Positions 41,804 through 50,711 of a DNA stretch of 64,000 nt are shown piece after piece. Origin of the DNA: Oscillospiraceae bacterium (GTDB lineage Bacteria > Bacillota > Clostridia > Oscillospirales > Oscillospiraceae); the NCBI GenBank assembly GCA_009780235.1, contig WRAK01000002.1:62001-126000 (forward strand), read 5' to 3'. The position numbers and the translations under genes are program-made. The notes under the pieces are model-generated. The model was not told the DNA's origin and made no database searches. It worked only from the letters and a program-made list of their open reading frames with translations. How positions within the stretch are numbered: position 1 is the stretch's first letter; every line of letters starts with the position of its first letter.

Positions 41804-42715
41804 ATGCAAAAGCACCTACTCAAACTGCTCGACTACTCCCGTGCGGAGATTGAGGAAATCCTCAACGTGGCCGATCAGCTCAAGTATGAGCAAAAGAACG
41901 GTATTCCGCATAGTTTCCCCCGCGGGAAGACCTTGGCGATGATTTTTGAAAAGAACTCCACCCGTACACGGGTTTCGTTCGAGACGGGCATCTTCCAACT
42001 CGGCGGGCATGGGATTTTTCTGTCGAGTACCGCCAGTCAAATCGGGCGGGGCGAGCCGATTGCCGACACGGCGCGGACGTTGGCGCGGTACTGCGACTGC
42101 ATCATGATTCGTACCTACGCCCACGAGACGGCGGAGGAACTTGCGAAATGGTCCGACGTGCCTGTCATCAACGGTCTGACCGACCGCTACCACCCCTGCC
42201 AAGTGCTGGCCGACCTCATGACCATTCGGGAACACAAGAGCCGCTTAGAGGGCTTGAAGCTCTGCTATATCGGGGACGGGAACAACATGGCGAACTCGCT
42301 TATCGTGGGCGGCCTCAAGTGCGGGATGGATGTGTCTGTCGCCTGCCCCGAGGGCTACGGGCCGCACCGGGAGGCATTGGAGTTCGCCGCCACCGTGACG
42401 GGAGCCAAGTTTACGCTCGTCGCTAACCCCAAGGAGGCCGCAGCAGGGGCCGATGTCATTGTCACCGATGTCTGGGCCAGTATGGGGCAAGAGGGCGAGG
42501 CCGAAAAACGTAAGATTGCGTTTGCGGGCTATCAGGTGAACGATGCACTCATGGCTTTGGCCGCGCCGGGCTGTATGGTGCAGCATTGCCTGCCCGCGCA
42601 CAAGGGTGAGGAGATAACGGAGGAAGTCTTTGAGGCGCACGCCGGGGAGATTTTCGACGAGGCGGAGAATCGGCTTCATGCGCAGAAGGCGGTTATGACC
42701 TTGCTCATGCAATAA
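41804..42715 (+). CDS. argF: Ornithine carbamoyltransferase
   Basis: This 303-residue trimeric enzyme makes citrulline from ornithine and carbamoyl phosphate. The carbamoyl-phosphate loop STRTR, HPCQVLADL, and the ornithine site HCLPAHKGEE (usually HRGEE) are present. An anabolic role is indicated by its place at the end of argCJBDF. argG and argH are not in the window. Confidence 0.95.
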   Translation: MQKHLLKLLDYSRAEIEEILNVADQLKYEQKNGIPHSFPRGKTLAMIFEKNSTRTRVSFETGIFQLGGHGIFLSSTASQIGRGEPIADTARTLARYCDCIMIRTYAHETAEELAKWSDVPVINGLTDRYHPCQVLADLMTIREHKSRLEGLKLCYIGDGNNMANSLIVGGLKCGMDVSVACPEGYGPHREALEFAATVTGAKFTLVANPKEAAAGADVIVTDVWASMGQEGEAEKRKIAFAGYQVNDALMALAAPGCMVQHCLPAHKGEEITEEVFEAHAGEIFDEAENRLHAQKAVMTLLMQ

Positions 42716-42729
42716 ACACGGGTGTTTTT

Positions 42730-42807
42730 GTAGGGCGCGATGTCCTCATCGCGCCGCATCATCCTCTTGAAATCTATGCACGGCGCGATGAGGACATCGC
42801 GCCCTAC
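42730..42807. repeat. Double-hairpin intergenic repeat
   Basis: Arms 42730-42755 and 42782-42807, identical in arm sequence to the copy at 9356-9430 some 33 kb away and sharing its GCATCATCCTC start to the centre, though the rest of the centre differs. Confidence 0.9.
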
Positions 42808-42824
42808 GATTGGAGAGAATTTCC

Positions 42825-44027
42825 ATGACAAAACCATTTATTATACGCAAAGTAAAATCGCTGATTCCTTATTTCTTACTGGCCTTGGCCGTGATTGTGG
42901 CGTATCAAATTATTAGTCAGGTGAGCGGGATTGCGGACGGTGTTCGGTGGATTTGGGGCATCGTTTCGCCGTTTTTCTATGGCTTTTTGATTGCGTATAT
43001 TCTTAACATCCCGGCGTCCGGTATCCAATGGCTTCTGGGAAAAACACGGGTCAAACTTATTGTTCGATTCAAGCGGCCGCTGAGCATTTTGCTGGTATTT
43101 CTACTGCTGATTTTGTTCGTGGCCCTGCTTTTGAATCTGCTGATTCCCGCCCTGATTGACGGTATAAACCTCTTCATCTCCAATTTTGATACACACTACG
43201 CAAATGCCATGGGTGTGATTCATAATATCAACAATATGGATTTATTTGGGTTACACATTGATGTAGACGGGATTGCGCAGGATGTCTTAGGCGGAATACA
43301 GGCTTGGTTGCAAAACTTCACTTTGGATAACCTCGCGGCACCCATCAATGCGGTAATCGGGGCGTCGGGCGCGGTGTTCGGCGGGCTGTTCCGTTTCTTT
43401 TTGGCGATGGTTTCCTCCATTTACATTTTGGCCGGGAAAGATAAAATCAAAGGCTTTTTCAGCCGGGCACTCCGGGCGTTTACGCCTGTGAAGGTAAACG
43501 ACGGTATCATCAAATACGTCTGGTCGCTCAGCCGGAATTTTAAGCGATATATCTACGTGCAGACGATTGACGGTCTTATTCTCGGTACGCTTGCGACCAT
43601 TGCGCTCTGGATTATGGGGTCTCCCTATGCCTTGATACTTGGATTGATGCTGGGTATCGTGAACTACATTCCTTATTTCGGGTCAATTTTCGGAACCGCC
43701 GTGGCGGTCATCGTGGTCGCATTTACACAGGGGCTTACTTCGGGTGTGATTGCACTAATCGGGCTTCTAGTGATACAGCAGTTTGATGCGAACTTCATCC
43801 AGCCCAAATTGATGGGCGGTTCTTTCTCACTCAATCCATTGCTGATTATCATCAGCATTACCGTCGGCGGTGCCTTGGCAGGGATTTTGGGTATGCTTGT
43901 GGCGATTCCGATTATCTCGGTGCTCAAGGACATGATGGATAATGTCATCGCCTACTACGAGCGCAAGCGGTCTCTCGTGCCGCAGGGTGCGGCAGACGCG
44001 GATGCCGCCGAAGAAGTTGATGAATAA
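42825..44027 (+). CDS. AI-2E family transporter-like membrane protein
   Basis: This 400-residue protein has the AI-2E/PerM layout: two N-terminal helices, a large soluble insert, then a helix-rich half with GLMLGIVNYIPYFGSIFG, the family signature, and a re-entrant GGSFSLNPLLIIISI segment. Members export small molecules or exchange sodium for protons; the substrate here is open. The ATG at 42825 follows TGGAGA. A terminator ends the unit. Confidence 0.9.
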   Translation: MTKPFIIRKVKSLIPYFLLALAVIVAYQIISQVSGIADGVRWIWGIVSPFFYGFLIAYILNIPASGIQWLLGKTRVKLIVRFKRPLSILLVFLLLILFVALLLNLLIPALIDGINLFISNFDTHYANAMGVIHNINNMDLFGLHIDVDGIAQDVLGGIQAWLQNFTLDNLAAPINAVIGASGAVFGGLFRFFLAMVSSIYILAGKDKIKGFFSRALRAFTPVKVNDGIIKYVWSLSRNFKRYIYVQTIDGLILGTLATIALWIMGSPYALILGLMLGIVNYIPYFGSIFGTAVAVIVVAFTQGLTSGVIALIGLLVIQQFDANFIQPKLMGGSFSLNPLLIIISITVGGALAGILGMLVAIPIISVLKDMMDNVIAYYERKRSLVPQGAADADAAEEVDE

Positions 44028-44034
44028 ATAAGCG

Positions 44035-44067
44035 AAAGGGCTGACGCAGATGCGTCAGCCCTTTTTT
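44035..44067 (+). terminator. Rho-independent terminator
   Basis: AAAGGGCTGACGCA pairs with TGCGTCAGCCCTTT around GA, and TTTTTT follows. Confidence 0.93.
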
Positions 44068-44099
44068 AAATCCGTCCACCGCAGGCCGGACACGATTCA

Positions 44100-44555
44100 C
44101 TATTGCTCTTCACGAAACGAAATCACCCTTTGATTCTCACTACCTCGCCAATTCAGGGTGAGACTTCTTTGCGCTTCGATGTAGGGCCCGTCTACGAGGA
44201 CGTCGATTTCTCGGAGCAATACCTCGGTCTCGGGCATCGCTTGGAGCTCTTCCAGCGTCCAGCCGGAGTAGCACCAGACATTCAGCCCGGCATCGTGCGC
44301 GGCACGGGCGAGTACTGCGCAATCTTCCGCTTGGAGAAAGGGTTCGCCGCCTGTGAGGGTCAGACCGTCGGTGAGGGGGTTATTCAGCATATCGGCGATA
44401 ATGGCCTCGACCGCCACCTCTTGGCCGCTGTTTGGGTCGTGGGTCTCAGGGTTGTGGCAGCCGGGGCAGCGGTGGGGGCAGCCCTGCGTGAAGACGACGT
44501 AGCGCAGACCGGGGCCGTCTACGATGGAGTCGTGGATGGTGTTGCGGATGCGCAT
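44100..44555 (-). CDS. nrdG: Anaerobic ribonucleotide reductase activating protein (radical SAM)
   Basis: This 151-residue radical SAM enzyme installs the glycyl radical on class III ribonucleotide reductase. It shows HDSIVDGPGLRYVVFTQGCPHRCPGCHNP with the CxxxCxxC iron-sulfur ligands (split over two blocks) and LTGGEPFLQ. The ATG at 44555 follows GGAGG. Its usual partner nrdD is not adjacent: a toxin locus and polC lie upstream instead, so nrdD must be elsewhere or this is a stand-alone activase. Confidence 0.9.
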   Translation of the reverse strand: MRIRNTIHDSIVDGPGLRYVVFTQGCPHRCPGCHNPETHDPNSGQEVAVEAIIADMLNNPLTDGLTLTGGEPFLQAEDCAVLARAAHDAGLNVWCYSGWTLEELQAMPETEVLLREIDVLVDGPYIEAQRSLTLNWRGSENQRVISFREEQ

Positions 44556-44581
44556 GGGGTGTTCCTCCGTTGGGGTGGGTG

Positions 44582-44611
44582 TTGACAAAGGGGCTTTGGG
44601 GCGGGTATAAT
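44582..44611 (+). promoter_or_regulatory. Promoter of a candidate antitoxin RNA
   Basis: TTGACA (44582-44587), an 18-bp spacer and TATAAT (44606-44611): a strong plus-strand promoter pointing toward the 3' end of the small toxin gene. Confidence 0.8.
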
Positions 44612-44617
44612 AGACAT

Positions 44618-44702
44618 ATGAAGAGGGAATTGCCGCTTGTGACGGGCGGCCCAGTCCTCTATAATGAGAGTGAGACGCCTTAGTCTATAAGGCGTCTCAC
44701 GT
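44618..44702 (+). ncRNA. Candidate RatA-like antitoxin RNA of a type I toxin locus
   Basis: A transcript from the strong promoter would run about 85 bases and end at the hairpin 44670-44700 (13-bp stem GTGAGACGCCTTA / TAAGGCGTCTCAC). This abuts the toxin stop codon, and the RNA would be complementary to the 3' region of the toxin message. It contains GGAATTGCCGCT and GGCGGC, also found in the toxin 5' leader. A 21-codon reading frame from 44625 is present but lacks a ribosome site. Confidence 0.6.
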
Positions 44703-44791
44703 TATTTATCCTTGATTTTACACAAGGTGATAACGGCCAGGACAAACGTTGCCAAGGTCAAAAGAACCTCATATGTAACGTAAGTATCCAT
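44702..44791 (-). CDS. Holin-like type I toxin peptide (TxpA-like)
   Basis: This 29-residue peptide begins MDTYVTYEVLLTL and is one hydrophobic helix followed by KIKDK, matching the putative holin-like toxin family of Firmicutes. AAAGGGGGTGA sits just before the ATG. It has its own promoter at 44849-44877. An opposing RNA covers its 3' end, as in txpA/RatA. Expression would depolarise or damage the membrane if the RNA were lost. Confidence 0.75.
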   Translation of the reverse strand: MDTYVTYEVLLTLATFVLAVITLCKIKDK

Positions 44792-44848
44792 AGCATCACC
44801 CCCTTTCACAAGGGAGTGACCGAGCCGCCTAGCGGCAATTCCAATAGC

Positions 44849-44877
44849 ATTATATAGGGTTTTGGGGGTTATAGCAA
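44849..44877 (-). promoter_or_regulatory. Toxin gene promoter
   Basis: On the minus strand, TTGCTA (44872-44877), a 17-bp spacer and TATAAT (44849-44854). Confidence 0.7.
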
Positions 44878-44940
44878 GTTTTTTGCGCGTATCCCCGCAA
44901 AAAATCGGGGACTTTGTCTTTGATTTTTTTCTACCAGCAT

Positions 44941-47900
44941 TTAAAACAATGTCACCTGGCTTGTATCCGGCAAGCCGTCCAGCACACCGAGCAACTTTAA
45001 CTGCTCAATGTGCGCGACGGACACCTTCGGACACCGCGCCAGCAAGTCCTCTACCGAGAGAAACGGTCCGTCTTCCCGATAGGTTACGATATCCACCGCC
45101 GCCGTGTCGCCGAGGCCCGCTACGGCGGTGAAAGGCGGAGCCAACGTATCGCCCTCAATTTGGAACTTCAGAGCGTCCGACTTGTAGAGGTCAATTTCGC
45201 TGAAGCTGTAGCCCCGCAGGTGCATCTCGTAGCAGACCTCCAGCGTGACGAGCATGGTCTCCTCTATGGGCGTGGGGTCGGGGTTTCTGTTGATTTCATT
45301 GATTTTGTTGCGGATAACATCCAGTCCCCGGCACATGAACGCCGCATCAAAGGCTTTGGCGCGGACGGTGAAGTAGGCACTATAGAACGCCAGCGGGCGG
45401 TGTACCTTGAACCAAGCGATGCGGAAAGCCATCATGACGTAGGCCACGGCGTGGGCTTTCGGGAAGAGGTATTTGATTTTTTGGCAGGATTCGATGTACC
45501 ATTGCGGTACGCCGCTCTGTTCCATGGCGGTTTTCCACGGGGGTTTGAGGCCGCGGCCTTTTCTAACGCTCTCCATAATATCGAAGGCCATGCTCGCCTC
45601 TACGCCTTTTTCTATAAGAAAGAGCATGATGTCGTCCCGACAGCCGATGACTTCGGTAATGGATGCCGTACCGCCTAAAAGAAGATCTTTGGCATTACCG
45701 AGCCAGACGTCCGTGCCGTGGGAGAAGCCGGAGAGGCGGATGAGTGTGTCAAAGGCTTCTGGCTTGGTGTCGTTTAACATTTCCCGGGTAAACCGCGTGC
45801 CGAATTCGGGGACGGCGATGGTGCCCGTGGGGCCGATGGTGGGGTCGTCATCCGGCAGGCCGAGGGCGGCGGGGGTGCGGAAGATGCTCATGGTTTCGGG
45901 GTCGTCTAAGGGGATGGTGCGGGGGTCTATGCCGGTGAGGTCTTGCAGGACTTTGAGCATACTGGGGTCGTCGTGGCCGAGGAGGTCGAGCTTTAAGAGC
46001 GTGTCCTCCATGGCCTTGTACTCGAAGTGGGTGGTGATGATGCCGGAATCCTTATCGTCCGCCGGGTGCTGGACGGGGCAGAAATCGGAGATTTCATTGG
46101 TCTGCGGGATGATGACCAGCCCCCCGGGGTGTTGACCCGTGGTGCGTTTGACACCGACTAAGCCCTCGGAGAGCCGCGCCTCTTCGGCACGGGTGACGAT
46201 GCGGTTGCGTTCTTCGAGGTATTTCTTGACATAGCCGAAAGCTGTTTTAAACGCAATCGTACCCACGGTGCCGGAGCGGAAGACGTGGTCGGCCCCGAAG
46301 AGGGCGATGGTCTCCTTGTGCGACCTCGCCTGATACTCGCCGGAGAAGTTGAGGTCGATGTCGGGCGTCTTATCGCCCTTGAAGCCGAGGAAGGTGGCGA
46401 AAGGGATATCGAAGCCGTCTTTTTCGTAGTCCGTGCCGCAGTTCGGGCATTTGGCATCCGGCATGTCCGCACCGCAGCCGTAGTCTGCGCCGGAGTCGAA
46501 GTCGGCATGTCGGCATCCGGGACAGCGGTAGTGGGGTTTGAGGGAGTTCACCTCGGTAATCCCCGCCAGATAGGCCACGATGCTGGATCCGACAGAGCCG
46601 CGGGAGCCGACCAGATACCCGGCCTTGAGACTGCCCTCAACCAGTTTTTGCGCACTCATGTAGATGACGTCATAGTCGGCATCGGTGATGGGGTCGAGTT
46701 CCTCCTTGACGCGGATGCGCACATCGTTGGGCGGGTCGGGGCCGTAGAGGGCTTCGAGTTTTTCGTAGACGAGGCTTTCCAGTTGCGCCTTGGAGCCCTC
46801 GATTTTGGGCGAATGGAGCGTCTGCGGCAGAGGGGGCATGTCCTCGCAGAGAGCGGCAATGGCCTGCGGGTTTTTTACCACGACCTCTTGCGCTTTGGCC
46901 GCACCGAGATAGGCGAACTCTTCCAGCATCTCATCGGTGGACTTGAGGTAGAGCGGCAAAGGATTATCGCTGTCGGCCATTTTTTTACTGGCGAGCAGGA
47001 TGCGTCTGTACTCTTCGTGTTCGGGGTGGAGGAAGTGGACATCGCCCGTGGCGACTACGGGCTTGTCCAGCTCTTCGCCCAGTCGGACGATCTCACGGTT
47101 GATGTCCCGCAGAGCTTCTATGTTTTTGACCTTGCCCTGTTCCACCAAGAACATATTGTTACTGACGGGCTGGATTTCTAAGTAGTCGTAGAACTTCGCA
47201 ATACGCATGACTTCGCCGTGGGGCTTACCGTCCAAAATGGCCGAAAACACTTCGCCCGCCTCGCAGGCGGAGCCGATGATGAGGCCGTCTCTGTGCGCCA
47301 TGAGCAAACTCTTGGGAATGCGGGGGACACGGCGGTAGTGGTGCAGGTGTCCGGCGGAGATGAGTTTGTAGAGGTTTTTAAGGCCGATTTTGTTCTTGGC
47401 AAGCAGGATAATATGGCGGTTGGGGCCGCCTTTTTTCTCGCTCCCATTGCCCAACGCGGACAGCCGGGGGGTGATTTGGTCTACGGTTTCCACGCCCTCC
47501 TCACAGAGACGGACGAGGAAATGCTCCATCATGTGCGCCACGGTTTTGGCATCGTCCACGGCGCGGTGGTGGTTGAAGTTGGGCAGGCCGAGGTGTTCGG
47601 CGACGAGGTTTAGGCGATGCTTTTGCAGCCCGGGCAGGAGAGCTTGCGCCATAGGCAGGGTATCGATGGCGACCTTATCTAAATCCATCCCCGAACGTTC
47701 GGCTGTGGCGAGGAGGAAGCCCACGTCGAATCCTGCGTTGTGGGCGACGAGGGGGCTGTCCCCTGCGAAGTCGAGGAACGCTTTGAGGGCATCGGCAGGC
47801 TTTGGCGCGCCCGCTACGTCCGAATCTTTGATGCCTGTGAGTTTGGTGATGTTGTAGGGGATGGGTTTGCCGGGATTGACGAAAGTTTGGAACGTGTCCA

Positions 47901-48942
47901 AAATCTCACCGCCGCGGAAGCGGACCGCGCCGATTTCCGTCATGGCTTCTTGTTTGGGGTTCAGGCCCGTGGTTTCGAGGTCAAAGGCCACAAATTCGCT
48001 GTCCAGCGGAATCGGACAGGGGCCGGAGACGACGGGCTTGTCGTCGCAGTCGTTGAAGAAGTAGCCCTCCAAACCGAAGATGACCTTGAGGCCGTGCTTC
48101 TGCCCTGCTTTGTAGGCATCGGGGAAATTGTGCGCCACGCCGTGGTCGGTGACAGCGATGGCGGGGTGACCCCATGCGGCGGCTTGGGCGACTGCGGCGG
48201 CGGGTTTGGTCAATCCGTCGAGGGCGGACATGTTCGTGTGGAGGTGGAGTTCGACCCGCTTTTCCTCGGCGGTATCTTCCCGTTTGGGGGCTTCGCCGAC
48301 GTTGATGTCGGCGGGTTCGAGGCTTAGATCGCCATCGTAACGGTTGAAGCTGACGTGGCCGCGGATGTGGAGGTACATGCCGTTTTTGATTTTAGAGCAG
48401 AGGGCTTCGCCCTCTTTGGCGTCGGGGAAGAATTTGGAGACACGGACGCTGCCCGTGTAGTCGGTGACGGAGAAGCTGAGCACCCACGCGCCCCGCTTTT
48501 CGATGTGGCGGTGTTCGGCACCGAACACTTCCCCTGCGATGTGGACGCGGCCGGATTCGAGGTTCACTTCCCGCATGGGCATGGGCGCGCCTTTGGGTGG
48601 ACGGCCGTTGCCGTAGAGAGATTTGAGGGGAGACGGGCGGCCGGGGGCGGTTGTCCCTGCGGGGGCGGGTTTGTCCGTTCCGCTTGGTGTAGGGACAGAG
48701 GCTGCTGCGGGGTAGTCCGCTCGGACGTAGACACTCCTCAGCCCGTAGGCGGCGGCGAGTTCGCGCTCTATGGTGCTGACCTCCACCGGGGCCACGGGGC
48801 CGCCCGGGAAGCGGATGGTAATTTCCATATGAAGACGTTCCCGCTCGATGGTGACAGCGGGGACGAGGGCGTTTTGCAGCAGGGTGCGTTGGTGGGGAGC
48901 GTTGCAGCAGTCGAACATTTCGTAAAAGGGGTGGTTGCTCAT
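44941..48942 (-). CDS. polC: DNA polymerase III alpha subunit, gram-positive PolC type
   Basis: This is the 1333-residue main replicative polymerase. Domains in order: N-terminal region, OB fold (about 125-215), PHP domain (ELHLHTNMSALDG, AVTDHGV), DEDDh proofreading exonuclease (AFDLETTGLNPKQ, HNAGFDVGFLL, HHRAVDDAKT) inserted in the PHP domain, zinc cysteines (CPGCRHAD, CPNCG), the palm with TPDIDLNFSGEYQ carrying catalytic aspartates, and the fingers with RTTGQHPGG. This order is unique to PolC and marks low-GC-lineage Firmicutes despite the high GC. The Pro/Ala/Thr-rich stretch at about 75-105 is a linker. Confidence 0.97.
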   Translation of the reverse strand: MSNHPFYEMFDCCNAPHQRTLLQNALVPAVTIERERLHMEITIRFPGGPVAPVEVSTIERELAAAYGLRSVYVRADYPAAASVPTPSGTDKPAPAGTTAPGRPSPLKSLYGNGRPPKGAPMPMREVNLESGRVHIAGEVFGAEHRHIEKRGAWVLSFSVTDYTGSVRVSKFFPDAKEGEALCSKIKNGMYLHIRGHVSFNRYDGDLSLEPADINVGEAPKREDTAEEKRVELHLHTNMSALDGLTKPAAAVAQAAAWGHPAIAVTDHGVAHNFPDAYKAGQKHGLKVIFGLEGYFFNDCDDKPVVSGPCPIPLDSEFVAFDLETTGLNPKQEAMTEIGAVRFRGGEILDTFQTFVNPGKPIPYNITKLTGIKDSDVAGAPKPADALKAFLDFAGDSPLVAHNAGFDVGFLLATAERSGMDLDKVAIDTLPMAQALLPGLQKHRLNLVAEHLGLPNFNHHRAVDDAKTVAHMMEHFLVRLCEEGVETVDQITPRLSALGNGSEKKGGPNRHIILLAKNKIGLKNLYKLISAGHLHHYRRVPRIPKSLLMAHRDGLIIGSACEAGEVFSAILDGKPHGEVMRIAKFYDYLEIQPVSNNMFLVEQGKVKNIEALRDINREIVRLGEELDKPVVATGDVHFLHPEHEEYRRILLASKKMADSDNPLPLYLKSTDEMLEEFAYLGAAKAQEVVVKNPQAIAALCEDMPPLPQTLHSPKIEGSKAQLESLVYEKLEALYGPDPPNDVRIRVKEELDPITDADYDVIYMSAQKLVEGSLKAGYLVGSRGSVGSSIVAYLAGITEVNSLKPHYRCPGCRHADFDSGADYGCGADMPDAKCPNCGTDYEKDGFDIPFATFLGFKGDKTPDIDLNFSGEYQARSHKETIALFGADHVFRSGTVGTIAFKTAFGYVKKYLEERNRIVTRAEEARLSEGLVGVKRTTGQHPGGLVIIPQTNEISDFCPVQHPADDKDSGIITTHFEYKAMEDTLLKLDLLGHDDPSMLKVLQDLTGIDPRTIPLDDPETMSIFRTPAALGLPDDDPTIGPTGTIAVPEFGTRFTREMLNDTKPEAFDTLIRLSGFSHGTDVWLGNAKDLLLGGTASITEVIGCRDDIMLFLIEKGVEASMAFDIMESVRKGRGLKPPWKTAMEQSGVPQWYIESCQKIKYLFPKAHAVAYVMMAFRIAWFKVHRPLAFYSAYFTVRAKAFDAAFMCRGLDVIRNKINEINRNPDPTPIEETMLVTLEVCYEMHLRGYSFSEIDLYKSDALKFQIEGDTLAPPFTAVAGLGDTAAVDIVTYREDGPFLSVEDLLARCPKVSVAHIEQLKLLGVLDGLPDTSQVTLF

Positions 48943-49128
48943 GGTATCCTCGCTTGTGTAGGGGCGGCCCTGCGTGGCCGCCCTGTGTGTGGTAAAATTA
49001 TTAGAACGGCGGACGACCGAGGACGGTCGTTTCTACGGATGCGTGTTATGGGTGACAAGAAGTGTTAGCCCGGGTTGCGGGCCAACACTTCCGGTTAGGT
49101 GCGTTCGTTTTTTCAGACAATCGAAAGT
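48943..49128. other. Gap with diverged repeat and hairpin
   Basis: It holds a worn copy of the double-hairpin family (about 48958-49036) and a hairpin at 49061-49091 (AAGTGTTAGCCCG / CGGGCCAACACTT) that may end the minus-strand membrane protein gene. Confidence 0.65.
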
Positions 49129-49512
49129 CTATGCGGTTTCCGATGTGTATGCGTGAACTCGTCTCGGGGCGGCGAGGGTGAGCGCGGCGGCGAGGAGGGA
49201 AGCATAGCTGTAAACTACAATGGGCGAAAACGGCGGCACAGCCATCCAAACGGCCATGAGGCCTCCTGCCAAAGAGAGTAAGAACAGAATCCACAGGATG
49301 ATGGTGATGAGCAAAATAATGCTGAAAGCCGTGCGTTTGTGGGCGTCTCTGAAGAACATAACACAGAAAGCGGCCGTGTGAATGACACCCGCCGCGAGCC
49401 AAAACATGCCAACATGGCCGCCGAGAAACAGCGAAGGGATAAAATATGCAAGGATTGCGAGTATCTGTAAACCCAAAGCAAGAGCGCGCAGGACTTTGTT
49501 TTTCCGTTTCAT
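49129..49512 (-). CDS. Small membrane protein of unknown function
   Basis: This 127-residue protein has a basic start (MKRKNKVLRALALG) and four predicted helices (about 10-30, 35-55, 65-88, 92-115). No family was recognised. It starts at 49512 after AGGGGG and begins ten bases downstream of the M28 peptidase stop, so the two are probably cotranscribed and may act together at the membrane. Confidence 0.65.
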   Translation of the reverse strand: MKRKNKVLRALALGLQILAILAYFIPSLFLGGHVGMFWLAAGVIHTAAFCVMFFRDAHKRTAFSIILLITIILWILFLLSLAGGLMAVWMAVPPFSPIVVYSYASLLAAALTLAAPRRVHAYTSETA

Positions 49513-49522
49513 GTTGTGCCCC

Positions 49523-50632
49523 CTAATGATATGCCGCAAGCAAGAGTGCTTCCAAGAAAAGGGAAAACGCTCGCATGTTTGCGTCTATTTTCCCGGGCCA
49601 AGCTTCGTTGATATAGGCCATGTTGTCCTGCGGGCTGTGGAGTACGCGCATCATATCCCAAGATACAACCATATAATCCATGTCATACCAGCCGTCTATC
49701 GCATCATATCCCACCAAGAACATTGCCGTGTGTCCCCAAGGAAGAAACGCCAAGTGGTCACTCGGGCCGAATACACCGTCCGGCCAAGCGTGGAAGGTGA
49801 TGCCGTGTTCGACATACATGTCCGTTGCGATGCTGTCCCATGTCTCTGTGATGCGGTTGGTGCCGGGGCGGCCGTTTGTATCATAGCCTCCCATGTAGAA
49901 CAAATCCGGCCCTTCTAAGAGGATATCGGCGTTTATCATGAATAAGATGTTATCATGTTCCGTCTGAGATAGGGAATTTGCATAGTAATGGGCACCCAAG
50001 AGACCGCCCTCTTCCGCGCCGAAGAACATATAGATAATGGTGTAATAATTATCTGTCTCAAGCATACGCTGTGCGCTCTCCAGAAGCAGGGCCGTACCCG
50101 AGGCGTTGTCACTGGCACCGGGGAACATTACGGTGTCATAGTGCGCACCGACGATGATGGTTTTCTCGCTTCGGCCCGGTACGGTGAGGATTACATTTTG
50201 GCTCAGGCGGGAGTTTCGCATACCGAAGTTTACGAAAGGGGAGCTGTCAATAAAATATGCGATATGCGAGGTGAGGGCCATGTATGTCAGGCTCTCCGCG
50301 TCTGCCAAGCTGAATTCCTGTACCTCTATATCGTCCCACGTATAGCCCATGGCGAGGAGCACTTCGATTAGCCATGCGGCGGTGTACATTTCCCGGTAAG
50401 AAAAGAAGAATCGATTATAGAAGTCGTCATTTAAAATTTCGATGTAAGCTACGGACGCTTGCCCGTGGGGGGTATCTGCGGCGATGTGCGGGATTTGTCT
50501 GCTTGCCGTGAAATTGGCGGGGACGAATGAGATGTCGGTATCCCCGCTGTCCCGTATGCCGCTGACGATGCCGACCAAGCCGACGAGCAATACGACCGCA
50601 GTCATCATGATGACTGTGCCTTTGCATTTCAT
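49523..50632 (-). CDS. M28-family zinc aminopeptidase, exported
   Basis: This 369-residue protein has an N-terminal membrane or signal helix (about 7-28). The M28 metal sites are visible: GAHYDTV (His, Asp), GASDNASGTA (Asp), FFGAEEGGLLGAHYY (catalytic and metal Glu), NADI (Asp) and SDHLAF (His). It likely trims peptides outside the membrane. The ATG at 50632 follows AAAGGGGG. It interrupts the usual ispG-polC neighbourhood. Confidence 0.88.
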   Translation of the reverse strand: MKCKGTVIMMTAVVLLVGLVGIVSGIRDSGDTDISFVPANFTASRQIPHIAADTPHGQASVAYIEILNDDFYNRFFFSYREMYTAAWLIEVLLAMGYTWDDIEVQEFSLADAESLTYMALTSHIAYFIDSSPFVNFGMRNSRLSQNVILTVPGRSEKTIIVGAHYDTVMFPGASDNASGTALLLESAQRMLETDNYYTIIYMFFGAEEGGLLGAHYYANSLSQTEHDNILFMINADILLEGPDLFYMGGYDTNGRPGTNRITETWDSIATDMYVEHGITFHAWPDGVFGPSDHLAFLPWGHTAMFLVGYDAIDGWYDMDYMVVSWDMMRVLHSPQDNMAYINEAWPGKIDANMRAFSLFLEALLLAAYH

Positions 50633-50711
50633 ATGGGGTCCCCCTTTCATCTCAGAAACATCATGTCATTTTACCACAATGCCTGTCGAATTTCCAGAGG
50701 TGATTATCCGC

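Noticed and set aside
44625-44690. 21-codon frame inside the candidate antitoxin RNA
   Set aside because: No ribosome site, and it ends within the terminator hairpin; the RNA role explains the region better.
46285-47181. 298-codon plus-strand frame inside polC
   Set aside because: Antisense to the conserved PHP/polymerase region of polC, without motif or start signal.
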